From positions 372,001 to 436,000 of the forward strand of contig NZ_FOCL01000002.1 in NCBI RefSeq assembly GCF_900110105.1: a DNA stretch of 64,000 bases. Direction: 5' to 3'. Under the pieces are notes generated by a model. It saw nothing but the letters and a program-made list of their open reading frames with translations, made no database searches and had not been told where the DNA came from. This DNA comes from Mucilaginibacter gossypiicola. Its GTDB lineage: Bacteria > Bacteroidota > Bacteroidia > Sphingobacteriales > Sphingobacteriaceae. Position 1 is the first letter of the stretch, and each line of letters begins with the position of its first letter. Below, in pieces: positions 41,264 through 48,975 of this stretch. A program made the translations under genes and the position numbers.

Positions 41264-43204
41264 TCACCCAGCCTTCGCGGGAATTTCCTTTCGAATAATT
41301 TCCTCTATGTCTGCCTTTATTGAAAAATAATTGGCGGTTAAAGTTTCATTATCAATTTTTCTGATAGCCGGTATAGGCTTGTAATTATCAGCCTCGATCT
41401 TTAAAGCATCGTGATCATTGATAATTGAGTTGTGAAATACTTTAAGATCAATTTTTTCATCTGGGTTATCGGCTACCAAGCCCACAAACTCACCGGACGA
41501 AAGGGTTGAAATTTTGGAGGCCGGTATCGCGAAATCTAATTGCGTGGATTTACTGATTGAAGTATCCTGGCTGTTGATAGAAACGCTTTGACGCTCCTGC
41601 ATAATTTTGCCAAATCGCTCACTCAACTGTTTAGCCGTGTCACCAGTTACCTGCCCCGAGATAATGTTACCGACAATATTCATAATTACCTCAGCTTGTT
41701 CCCGCCCATAGTCTTTCTTTAACTGACTATAATCTTGCACTGCTAAAGTGGTAGCTACCTTATTGCTACGGGCTGTTGCGATCAGGCTGTCGATGTTGTT
41801 GAAATATATCGTTGGAAACTCATCGAATATTAGATTGCTTTTTAGCTTGTTCTTTTGATTGACCAGCTTAATCCCTCTCGAAATATACAGGCTTAATACC
41901 GCGCCATAAACCTGCTGCTTTAACGGATTATTACCCAGACAAATAATTTTTGGCTCTTCCGGATTGTTCAAATCAAGTGAGAAATCATTCCCGCTAAGCA
42001 CGTAATATAATGCAGGTGATACCAGTCTGGCCATACTAATTTTAGCACTGGCAATTTGCCCTTCCAATTGGTCGTAGGCTTCATTCTTCCATGCAGATAT
42101 AAAGGGATTGATTAACACCTCAATTTCAGGCTCCTTTTGTAATAATGCAAAGAGGTTTTCATAATCCACCTGCGCTAATTCAATTGCGTGAGGTAGCGTG
42201 CAATACTTACCGTTCTCATACTTTTTCAGGAACCAGAATAAGGCGGTAACAAAGTTGATCGGTGATTCCACAAAAAAGTCCCCCTGTTTTTTTTTCCACT
42301 CGCGGTTCAGGCCTAACATAAAAGTTCGTGAAGATTCCATGGCATCTGTGATGTCTTCCATTCGGTCGGGATCAAGCGGATTGCACCGATGTTTAATATT
42401 ATCAAAATCGATGAACCAAATACTTGGCTTTTTTTTATAGTTGCCCGCATATTTTAACAAAGCATTATAAGCGATAATAGAAAGGTCATCAAATTTGAAA
42501 TCATATATGAGCATGCTAAAACCCTTTTTAATATGCTGGGTAATTATATGCCTTATTACAAAGTAAGATTTACCCGCACCAGGTGTGCCTAATATTAGTG
42601 ATCCTCTGAATGGGTTAATTACATTTATCCAACTGTCTCGTCTTTTGCCTTTATAATTATATTGCGCTGGAAGATTAATTGAATATTCGTTTTCCAATTT
42701 TCGCTCTTCCTGGGGGAAGGTTTCATTTTCCGCATTAAAAATATCCGTAGTCAATTTGAGACGAATGATGCGGAACATCTTACTTACCCCTGCCAGGAAC
42801 AATAAAAAACCTATAGAGGTTAATGAGAGATATAAACCCGCTATGGTCAACAAGGCAAGTTTCCAATGCAACAAAATTCCTGAAAAGAAATAGATACCTA
42901 ACCCAATACCCGCATAGATGATGTTTTTGGCCCATTTAACTTTTTCATCTTTTTTACCTTTGGTGCCGATAAGGGATACGATCAGAAGTAACAGGGCCAC
43001 CGATTTGGTCAGCAAACCATTTCCGAAGAATGATAGCTTAAAAATATTCACCAGTATATGATCGGTAACTTTATGTGTTAAATGCAATTCCCGAAATGCT
43101 GCATAGCAGCTAAAATAAAAATGTAGCATTAAAATCACGACGGCTAAGAACCTGGTAAAGTCGGTGATTTTCCTGAGCGCTTGTTCGTTCTCTCCTGTTT
43201 GCAT
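41264..43204 (-). CDS. mobC: type IV secretion coupling protein, TraG/MobC-like
   Basis: This 646-aa inner-membrane ATPase links the relaxosome to a mating apparatus. The N-terminal ~140 residues contain four TM helices of the YWFY type found in Bacteroidetes coupling proteins. The ATPase domain shows Walker A GTPGAGKS (206-213), Walker B LIFDEFPTIYF and the TraG/VirD4 segment VATTLAVQDYSQLKKDYG with IISGQVTGDTAKQLSERFGK. It follows the relaxase gene by 11 bp. No mating-pair-formation genes are seen in this window, so the element is probably mobilisable, using another element's channel, unless they lie to the left. Confidence 0.92.
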   Translation of the reverse strand: MQTGENEQALRKITDFTRFLAVVILMLHFYFSCYAAFRELHLTHKVTDHILVNIFKLSFFGNGLLTKSVALLLLIVSLIGTKGKKDEKVKWAKNIIYAGIGLGIYFFSGILLHWKLALLTIAGLYLSLTSIGFLLFLAGVSKMFRIIRLKLTTDIFNAENETFPQEERKLENEYSINLPAQYNYKGKRRDSWINVINPFRGSLILGTPGAGKSYFVIRHIITQHIKKGFSMLIYDFKFDDLSIIAYNALLKYAGNYKKKPSIWFIDFDNIKHRCNPLDPDRMEDITDAMESSRTFMLGLNREWKKKQGDFFVESPINFVTALFWFLKKYENGKYCTLPHAIELAQVDYENLFALLQKEPEIEVLINPFISAWKNEAYDQLEGQIASAKISMARLVSPALYYVLSGNDFSLDLNNPEEPKIICLGNNPLKQQVYGAVLSLYISRGIKLVNQKNKLKSNLIFDEFPTIYFNNIDSLIATARSNKVATTLAVQDYSQLKKDYGREQAEVIMNIVGNIISGQVTGDTAKQLSERFGKIMQERQSVSINSQDTSISKSTQLDFAIPASKISTLSSGEFVGLVADNPDEKIDLKVFHNSIINDHDALKIEADNYKPIPAIRKIDNETLTANYFSIKADIEEIIRKEIPAKAG

Positions 43205-43215
43205 AGCTGTAATTT

Positions 43216-44448
43216 TTAGAGCCTGAGCTTTTTGCGTTTTTTCTTCTTTTTCTTTTCAAACAGATTTTGTGAATTCGACTGGTCTACCGGATTTAGTAAA
43301 TCGCCCAACAAGTCAAAGCTGGTTGATGTTAATTCTTGCTTGTTGGTTTGGCCTCCTGCAGCAACCTGGCTCAACATAGCGGTATCTATTTCCGCCTGCG
43401 GTTTCCGGTTAGTTTTAAAAGTGCTTTCTATGGCAGCTGCACTATAACCTTTTTCAAGATCACTGCCGTTAAACACCACTTTATTTTGGTGGTCAATAAA
43501 TGTTAACCCGTAAATCCGACCTTCCGGATTTTTGCGAATGAGTAATTCAATATTGTCGCCAGCGAGGTGCTGTTTAAGGCACTGGTGGCTTGTCGATTTT
43601 GCGAGTGCCTTATCAATTGATTTACTAATTGCCCCTTTAAATGGCTTCCGTAGAAATTCATTTAACTTGAATCGTTCATTTAATAATTTCAAAGTTGGTT
43701 TTTTATAAAGCGAACTGGCTTTGAGGGGAATGCCTGTTTTGACGCCATTCTCATCCAAAGCCCAATATCTTAATCCACCTTGATTGAACATTACTGTTTC
43801 TTTTGGCCCTCTGTCGGCCATGACATTGTAACCTGCTAACACTGCATTAAATTCCGGAAGGCTGGTAAACTTATAGGCTTGTGCAACATGATTTACAATG
43901 TTGGTCATTGCTCTTTTGGTGTCAATCATACCATAGATCAGAGGTTTTATTTGCTGAATGTTTTGCGATGCTTTCAGTTGTTCTTCCGCTTTCACCAGGC
44001 CAAACTCTAATTCAATTGCTTTCCTCGCAGGTTCTGATTTAAGTTTGCCTATATTGTGCAGGCTGATTCTTGTACCATCAGCATCTACATTGGTGGTTAG
44101 TATGTGGATATGGTTATGACCAGCGTCAAAATGCTGATAAACCAAAAACGGTTGTTGCCCAAAGCCGATCCTATCCATATAACTCTCAGAAATCTGGCAA
44201 AGTGTTTCCGGGGTAAGGTTCTCACTCAGATCAAAATTCAGCGATAAATGGACGGTGTTTGTTTTTGTTCTGAAATTACGCGATGCTAAGTCAGTTAATC
44301 TGAAAAGCTTTTCGTCAAAAGATAAATGACCTGGCTCGTTCGGATATAATTGCGCCATGATCAGTTTAGCCTTACCCGCTTTGACCTTTCGCTCATTATA
44401 ATGTAATGCGCCGATCAAGCTTTTTCCGCTTTCAATTTTTGCGACCAT
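43216..44448 (-). CDS. mobB: MobB-like relaxase/mobilisation nuclease
   Basis: This 410-aa relaxase nicks the transfer origin and leads the strand into the recipient. The three-His metal motif is visible as YQHFDAGHNHIHILTTN (106-116). The N-terminal relaxase domain (about 1-170) also holds the candidate nucleophile Tyr in ALHYNERKV (residue 17). The C-terminal half is Lys-rich and ends KKKKKKRKKLRL, a non-specific DNA-binding tail. It overlaps mobA by 34 bp and precedes the coupling protein, the usual mobA-mobB-mobC order. Confidence 0.93.
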   Translation of the reverse strand: MVAKIESGKSLIGALHYNERKVKAGKAKLIMAQLYPNEPGHLSFDEKLFRLTDLASRNFRTKTNTVHLSLNFDLSENLTPETLCQISESYMDRIGFGQQPFLVYQHFDAGHNHIHILTTNVDADGTRISLHNIGKLKSEPARKAIELEFGLVKAEEQLKASQNIQQIKPLIYGMIDTKRAMTNIVNHVAQAYKFTSLPEFNAVLAGYNVMADRGPKETVMFNQGGLRYWALDENGVKTGIPLKASSLYKKPTLKLLNERFKLNEFLRKPFKGAISKSIDKALAKSTSHQCLKQHLAGDNIELLIRKNPEGRIYGLTFIDHQNKVVFNGSDLEKGYSAAAIESTFKTNRKPQAEIDTAMLSQVAAGGQTNKQELTSTSFDLLGDLLNPVDQSNSQNLFEKKKKKKRKKLRL

Positions 44449-44825
44449 AACTGTGAATAATTAGCTATCCTGTCTTTGATCTCGGAAACCTTCGGATTGA
44501 GTTTACCATTAATTAGCTGAAGCAAAACTTCCCAAAGCCGGTCATCAGTATCACCACGTGCACTGTTGATATTCCTAACAGCTTGATTAAGGTTATTACC
44601 GACCGCATTAAGTTCCCTGCGTAAAAGCATTAATTCCTCAAGTACCTCATCCATGGATTTATCGCGGGTAATTATCGTTACGGGTTTGCCTAACAATAGC
44701 GTCCGGGCATATTCACTTAAACAATGGAAAGTGGTTTTCTTGTACCGCTTTTCCAGCAGTTCCTGCTCCGTGGGTTTCAGTCTAATCTTGATCCATTTGG
44801 ACCTGTTTTCTTCAGCCTCTGCCAT
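44415..44825 (-). CDS. mobA: MobA-like mobilisation accessory protein (ribbon-helix-helix)
   Basis: This 136-aa relaxosome accessory protein starts KWIKIRLKPTEQELLEKRYK, a beta-strand plus helix that matches the ribbon-helix-helix DNA-binding fold. The C-terminal part contains LRRELNAVGNNLNQAVRNIN, a segment conserved in MobC/MobA-type accessory proteins, and a final helix. I chose the ATG at 44825; the open frame continues to 44939, through the candidate oriT, which argues against the longer start. It should bind the inverted repeat upstream and help MobB load at the nick site. Confidence 0.88.
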   Translation of the reverse strand: MAEAEENRSKWIKIRLKPTEQELLEKRYKKTTFHCLSEYARTLLLGKPVTIITRDKSMDEVLEELMLLRRELNAVGNNLNQAVRNINSARGDTDDRLWEVLLQLINGKLNPKVSEIKDRIANYSQLWSQKLKAEKA

Positions 44826-44895
44826 GATATTAATTATCAGATCAAACCGACTTCGGAGTGTGTGATCACTATTTCCCTGACGACTTTGGAGGAAG

Positions 44896-44930
44896 GCAAG
44901 ATTCGTTTGTGGTACAAACGTACATCTTGC
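44896..44930. other. candidate oriT / MobA binding site (nested inverted repeat)
   Basis: GCAAGAT (44896-44902) pairs with ATCTTGC (44924-44930) and CGTTTGT (44904-44910) with ACAAACG (44914-44920) around GGT, giving 14 bp of pairing with a 1/3-base asymmetry. It lies 71 bp upstream of mobA, the usual position of oriT in mobilisable elements. The nick site is not identified. Confidence 0.5.
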
Positions 44931-45006
44931 TAACTGCAAAAAGACAGCAGTTTAATTCCTTGCCAGGTCAAATGATCTGGTGATGTCCATAATGACGGAT
45001 GATGAT

Positions 45007-45279
45007 TTAATTCTCTATTTCTGTTGACGTCTTTAAGTTGATATTGAGGAAGGATTGCAATGCCAGGATATTAATATCCTTTAATGAAAGATCATGATCA
45101 ATGCCATATCCTTTCATTTGCTTAAGAAGACTTTTAGGTATCCAAACATTTAGTTGGGCCTCGGCTTCTTTAGGTTCTTCAACACTCTTAACCGGGTGTA
45201 CTTCTTGAATTGGCGTTTTAGGAGGATCTTTTTTTAGCTTGTCAGCCAGCCCCCCTAGTTTCTTCTTATAATCTTCCAT
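45007..45279 (-). CDS. small protein downstream of parA, possible partition partner
   Basis: This 90-aa protein has a charged, Pro/Lys-rich N-terminal half (KKLGGLADKLKKDPPKTPIQ). The C-terminal half reads QLNVWIPKSLLKQMKGYGID, a strand then two helices, like a ribbon-helix-helix domain. Small RHH proteins with disordered tails commonly partner ParA ATPases as centromere binders (ParG/omega type). It lies 66 bp downstream of parA, with AT-rich repeats between them. The role is inferred from size, fold guess and position. Confidence 0.6.
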   Translation of the reverse strand: MEDYKKKLGGLADKLKKDPPKTPIQEVHPVKSVEEPKEAEAQLNVWIPKSLLKQMKGYGIDHDLSLKDINILALQSFLNINLKTSTEIEN

Positions 45280-45286
45280 TGCACCT

Positions 45287-45358
45287 TAATCATATGTTTA
45301 TGTAATCCTGCAATTATGTAATTACAAAAAACTGTAGTTCTATATTTATGCACTTATG
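45287..45358. repeat. AT-rich repeat cluster 1 flanking parA (candidate centromere)
   Basis: This stretch contains several variants of a TTATGTAATTAC-like unit (TTTATGTAAT at 45297, ATTATGTAATTAC at 45313-45325, TTTATGCACTTATGTA near 45345). A close relative of the whole block lies at 47337-47411 and more copies at 45952-46018. Confidence 0.5.
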
Positions 45359-45951
45359 TACTCTACTACTTCTTCCGCAAGCGATGTAAATTCCTCCTTG
45401 GCTTTTTGATCGGCACCTGTTAAAATTCCCGCCGTTATCGCGCTCCGGGTAATGCTTACACGATCGTGCACCATCGTTTTTAATACAGGTGTTCCCATAT
45501 CCTTTAAAAGTCCGGCAACATCTTTAGTAACCCCGGAACGGTGTTTTATCATATTCAGAGCGATGCCTGCTTTTAAACTTGGCTTTTTAGCCTGAGCAAA
45601 CCTGATTAACGCCAAGGTTGACCGGATAGCCATAACATCAAAAAAACCTGCCTTAGTTGGAACTAACACAAAATCTGAAAGCAAGAAAAAATCGGTGAGC
45701 CGGTTTGATAAATAGGGTGGGGTATCAATGATAATAAGGTCGAAATCCATTTTCTGAATATCACTAACCTTTTCAGCTGTTAAAACTGTCAAATCCGGAA
45801 AGTCTTCCCTTGCATGATATAAACTACCCTGCAAATCCGAATCTACTAATGCTACGTTTAATTGGTCTTTAAAACATAGTGCCAGGTTTAATGCTATGGT
45901 GCTTTTTCCTACACCTCCCTTTTGATGCGCAATGGTGATGATCTTTGCCAT
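45346..45951 (-). CDS. parA: ParA-family partition ATPase
   Basis: This 201-aa Walker-type ATPase has the deviant Walker A motif KGGVGKST (11-18), the LVDSDLQGS segment, Walker B FDLIIIDTPPY and a C-terminal helix bundle. In Bacteroidetes integrative elements and plasmids a short ParA next to mob genes stabilises the extrachromosomal form or assists transfer. It precedes the small putative partner and mob genes, all on the minus strand, and is flanked by repeat clusters on both sides. Confidence 0.93.
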   Translation of the reverse strand: MAKIITIAHQKGGVGKSTIALNLALCFKDQLNVALVDSDLQGSLYHAREDFPDLTVLTAEKVSDIQKMDFDLIIIDTPPYLSNRLTDFFLLSDFVLVPTKAGFFDVMAIRSTLALIRFAQAKKPSLKAGIALNMIKHRSGVTKDVAGLLKDMGTPVLKTMVHDRVSITRSAITAGILTGADQKAKEEFTSLAEEVVEYISA

Positions 45952-46018
45952 AATTACATAATTCTAAAAGTTTGTAAATACATAATTCTTCAATTCTGTA
46001 ATTGTAGAATTACATAGC
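45952..46018. repeat. AT-rich repeat cluster 2 upstream of parA
   Basis: Variants of TACATAATTC occur here (45957, 45980 region), with TAATTGTAGAATTACATAG at the right end, in direct and inverted order. They lie immediately before the parA start codon, where ParA or its partner would autoregulate. Confidence 0.5.
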
Positions 46019-46117
46019 AAAGGTGAGATTATCACTACCTTTAGTTCTCCGAGTTCGTCCGACTCGGATACCATTTTTCTGTAAATTTTAAAAAGTTAAC
46101 AATACCACAGTAGTTCG

Positions 46118-47305
46118 ATGGAAACACATAAGGAAATTGGAGATGAAGGTGAAGCTTATGTAATGAAACTTGCCTATGGTACGTACCTGAAGTACTGGTG
46201 TTATCCTAACCCTAAGGATGAAAATGGGGACTATAAAGAAATATGCGATCTTCTTATCCTCTTTAGAAATACTGCAATCATCATCTCTGTAAAAAATCAC
46301 CACTATGATGGTGATTATGATAAGTATCAGAAAAAGGTAATTGAAAAATCTACCAAGCAATTAAATGGAGCCTACAGGAAACTTTTTGAAAACGGAAAAG
46401 AGGTTTATATTAAACATCCCGACCGGGAATTGGAAAAGTTTGATCCCCTGCGCTACCAACATATATTCAGGATTACAATTAATGTCGGTGAACAATTTGA
46501 AAAATACAATTTGTCCGACTACGTTGAGGGAAAAGGATTTATCAACATATTTGATAAAGATACATTTGAAGTAATAATCAACGAACTGGATACTATTAAT
46601 GATTTAACCGATTATCTGATCAAGAGAGAGAGATTATTGTCGAGTGAAATTAAGTTAAGTGACCAATGCCGAGAAAAAGATCTGTTGGCGTTATTCGTTA
46701 CTAATGCCCGCGAGTTTCCAGAATTTGTCAATTCTACCGAAGAGCCTGAAAATTCAACCTGTGTTGGTGCATGGGAGAAATACATATTAAGTGAAGCTTA
46801 TGAATATAAAAAGGACAATGATGGGTCAAGTTATTTCATTGACCAAATGGTAGCCAAAGAAGTTCTCAAACTACGAGATGGCGAAAGTTTAGCAAGAGAA
46901 TTGATGAATACCTCCAGGTTCGAGCGAAGACAACTGGCCAATAATATTTTTTCACTCATTAAGAAATATCAAAACACTTCAAAAGATATCCTTGTAAGGA
47001 GATATCATGTTCATAATGATATCGGTCACTTGGTAATTTATTACAGTCCTGATTTGCCAGAAAAGAGTGTTGATGAGATTGTAAAACTCGCAGCGGAGAT
47101 TTATGCATATAAATATGGAGAGAAAGATGTTGTGGTTATAGCAGTCACGGACAAGTTAAAACAGTACAAATTCGGCTTGTTTAAAAAACATGAAGGCCCC
47201 ATTGCTCCAGAGGCAATGGAATGGTTGAATGCTATGATTGCAAAGTTCGGATGGTTCCAAAATGAACAAAGAATTGAACAACACGATTCCGAGTTTCCTA
47301 AATAG
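46118..47305 (+). CDS. nuclease-like cargo protein (NERD-like PD-(D/E)XK fold)
   Basis: This 395-aa soluble protein opens with a restriction-endonuclease-like core: GDEGEAYVMKLAYG (Glu12), then EICDLLILFRNTAIIISVKN (Asp44, Lys59) and a following helix. The spacing is like NERD/Mrr-type nucleases, but the acid before Lys59 is Ser57 (SVK instead of ExK), so activity is uncertain. Residues about 180-395 form a mixed domain that I do not recognise. It is the only plus-strand gene in the mobilisable module, placed between parA and the att site, a typical cargo position. A defence or interference function is possible but not shown. Confidence 0.6.
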   Translation: METHKEIGDEGEAYVMKLAYGTYLKYWCYPNPKDENGDYKEICDLLILFRNTAIIISVKNHHYDGDYDKYQKKVIEKSTKQLNGAYRKLFENGKEVYIKHPDRELEKFDPLRYQHIFRITINVGEQFEKYNLSDYVEGKGFINIFDKDTFEVIINELDTINDLTDYLIKRERLLSSEIKLSDQCREKDLLALFVTNAREFPEFVNSTEEPENSTCVGAWEKYILSEAYEYKKDNDGSSYFIDQMVAKEVLKLRDGESLARELMNTSRFERRQLANNIFSLIKKYQNTSKDILVRRYHVHNDIGHLVIYYSPDLPEKSVDEIVKLAAEIYAYKYGEKDVVVIAVTDKLKQYKFGLFKKHEGPIAPEAMEWLNAMIAKFGWFQNEQRIEQHDSEFPK

Positions 47306-47336
47306 ATTTGGCTGCTACGATTTTTGACCTACAATT

Positions 47337-47411
47337 AGGCGAATGCATAATTATGTAAACCTGTAATTCCATAGTCATGTATTTATGTAATTACAAAAAT
47401 CTACAGTTTTA
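47337..47411. repeat. AT-rich repeat cluster 3
   Basis: This cluster contains CATAATTATGTAAACCTGT and TTTATGTAATTACAAAAA, closely matching cluster 1 at 45297-45330, including the following CTGTAG or CTACAG sequence. Repeats therefore bracket the whole parA-cargo segment. Confidence 0.5.
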
Positions 47412-47735
47412 TTGTCCAAAGAGTCCAATTAAGGATGTTATAGCCTCTGGCGATGGGTTTGCCTTAATAGCCGCTGCAACATTTGCAAGATCCAATTCGG
47501 TATCAATCAAATCCCATTTTTCATTTGGTGTCCACGTAATCTCTGACCAAATCGGCCTTCCTGCTCCATAAACCTTAATATCATTGCCTTTAAAACCTTC
47601 AACCAGAATAGGATCAAAATTTGTTATTCGATATACCTCAAATGCATCTATAACATTGGTATCATGGTGCCCGATGACCGCCAATACCTGGCCAGCGTCC
47701 TCGCCGTTTGCTTTTTTATATAGGTTGTAAATCAT
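47409..47735 (-). CDS. hypothetical protein
   Basis: This 108-aa protein from the ATG at 47735 is not recognised; a TTG at 47774 would add 13 residues. It is predicted alpha/beta: AGQVLAVIGHHDTNVIDAFE, then EVYRITNFDPILVEGFKGND and a C-terminal helix pair (LDLANVAAAIKANPSPEAIT). No signal peptide or TM segment is present. It is the last gene before the tRNA-Asp-derived att site, so it is probably carried by the mobilisable island. Divergent orientation to the flanking chromosome genes supports separate transcription. Confidence 0.55.
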   Translation of the reverse strand: MIYNLYKKANGEDAGQVLAVIGHHDTNVIDAFEVYRITNFDPILVEGFKGNDIKVYGAGRPIWSEITWTPNEKWDLIDTELDLANVAAAIKANPSPEAITSLIGLFGQ

Positions 47736-47911
47736 AAAATAAAGGTAGATTTTATGACCGAAAGTTCGGGTCAAATTCGTATATTTGAATTAACAAAAGT
47801 TCTTTATATCAATTGAAAACCCCTCAAAGTTAACTCGTGACCTCCACGGTGACTAATAGGTTTCTTAAAATATAAATGCCTGTAATATAAAGCATTACTG
47901 GAATGGTCACG

Positions 47912-47932
47912 GTCCCGTCCATTCCGCTAAAA
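47912..47932 (+). repeat. attR candidate: 21-bp copy of the tRNA-Asp 3' end
   Basis: These 21 bases are identical to 48094-48114, the last part of the intact tRNA-Asp plus four bases downstream. Upstream, short matches to the anticodon arm remain (ATGCCTGT, GCAT). The copy is followed by its own terminator, so it is the 3' half of a tandem tRNA-Asp gene that lost its 5' half. That is what integration at a tRNA 3' end leaves at the far end of an element. The element would lie to the left. Confidence 0.6.
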
Positions 47933-47960
47933 GCCTTAACTTGAAAAAGTTGAGGCTTTT
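47929..47960 (+). terminator. terminator after the truncated tRNA-Asp copy
   Basis: AAAAGCCTTAACTT and AAGTTGAGGCTTTT pair (one G-T) around GAAA and end in a T-run. It has the same position relative to the tRNA end as the terminator of the intact gene. Confidence 0.7.
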
Positions 47961-47989
47961 TTGCGTTTAAAGCTTTTTTCGTTTTACAA

Positions 47990-48020
47990 TTTGCATAAAT
48001 TAAAAAGGTTTGTATATTTG
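47990..48020 (+). promoter_or_regulatory. promoter of tRNA-Asp
   Basis: TTTG (47990-47993), a 19-bp spacer and TATATTTG (48013-48020) fit the Bacteroidetes -33/-7 pattern. The tRNA starts 15 bp further. Confidence 0.65.
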
Positions 48021-48034
48021 CAACCCCAAACGGA

Positions 48035-48108
48035 GGAGTGGTAGTTCAGCTGGTTAGAATACATGCCTGTCACGCATGGGGTCGCGGGTTCGAGTCCCGT
48101 CCATTCCG
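48035..48108 (+). tRNA. tRNA-Asp (anticodon GTC)
   Basis: This 74-base cloverleaf has acceptor stem GGAGTGG/CCATTCC with discriminator G, D-arm, anticodon stem CATGC/GCATG with loop CTGTCAC (anticodon GTC), and T-arm GCGGG-TTCGAGT-CCCGT. The CCA end is not encoded. It is followed by a strong terminator. Confidence 0.97.
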
Positions 48109-48118
48109 CTAAAAATGA

Positions 48119-48157
48119 TAAAAAGCCTGTAAGTTATTGACTTACAGGCTTTTTTTA
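48119..48157 (+). terminator. terminator of tRNA-Asp
   Basis: AAAAGCCTGTAAGT (48121-48134) and ACTTACAGGCTTTT (48140-48153) form a perfect 14-bp stem followed by a T-run. Confidence 0.85.
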
Positions 48158-48329
48158 TTTTCATTAGACGAAACTCGAACCTAACTCCCAAATTCTATCA
48201 AATACACTCAAATAAGCACGTTTTAGACCGAAATTGGCTTTGGTCGCGATATTGAACCTGTCCGAAAAGGTTACCAAAAAGGTTACCATTTTGTTGTGTC
48301 GATTTAAGGTGTTGAACTACAGTATTGTA

Positions 48330-48753
48330 TGCTCCATGATTAGCATGATACTGAAAGGCCTAACGGAAGTGCCCGCTAAACTTACCCCAATGCTTATAAT
48401 GAGTGAAATTAAATTTGCCTTGTTCGATTGCATTTTATTCATCACTTTTTATACACTGGCCGTTATCAATCGTAAAAACTTTCAGCAGCATGGCGCATTT
48501 ATGATAGCCACCGGCCTCATCTTCATTAATCCGAGCCTTGCCAAGGCTACTGTTTTTTATGACGCACCTGCCCTTCCCGGTTGCAGAAATAACTGCCGTT
48601 ATACTGATAGACCTTTGCGTACTTTCGCTGCTACTTTATTTCAGGCAAAAAAAGCTAAGTACCAAACCTTACGGGTTTGTGCTATTGGCTTTTATATTTT
48701 GCCAGGTGATTACCACCAGCATCATGATCTGGGGACCTGTACCGGTGTAGGGT
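48330..48753 (+). pseudogene. frameshifted multi-pass membrane protein
   Basis: Two overlapping frames make one sensible protein. The first runs to about 48540 and reads IKFALFDCILFITFYTLAVI, then NFQQHGAFMIATGLIFINPS. The sequence then continues in another frame as RLLFFMTHLPFPVAEITAVI, LIDLCVLSLLLYF and FVLLAFIFCQVITTSIMIWG. Joined, they give three to four TM helices in the style of small Bacteroidetes membrane proteins in which PSLARLLFF-type segments follow each other. The frame breaks near 48540 and the 5' end looks truncated. It lies just outside the tRNA-Asp att region. The stretch 48756-48975 after it holds no gene I can support. Confidence 0.5.
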
Positions 48754-48975
48754 AAAGAAGAGAAATCCAGGGAGTAACAATTCCGGTTGCACATAGCCTT
48801 GCCATTGCCTTAGAGAACAATCGCGCATTTATGTTAATAAATATCTCAAAAAAACCAATCGTCAGCTTGATTTTGATGCCTTGACGAATCAAGAAAGATT
48901 CAATTACACTCAACAAAAAACTCTGCTTTCCATTTCTGAAAACAGAGTTACAAAAAGTTCTGTTGAATTTACCAA

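Noticed and set aside
46088..46360. Hydrophobic minus-strand frame opposite the nuclease-like gene
   Set aside because: The plus-strand gene has a coherent fold signature; the antisense frame is an AT-rich shadow giving artificial hydrophobicity.
48267..48289. AAGGTTACCA direct repeat as an att site
   Set aside because: A two-copy 10-bp repeat within AT-rich DNA with no recombinase beside it; the tRNA-derived repeat is a better att candidate.
48756..48975. Possible C-terminal remnant of a LytTR-type regulator (frame with VTIPVAHSLAIALENN)
   Set aside because: Similarity rests on a short IPVxxS-like stretch only; not enough to call a gene or pseudogene.
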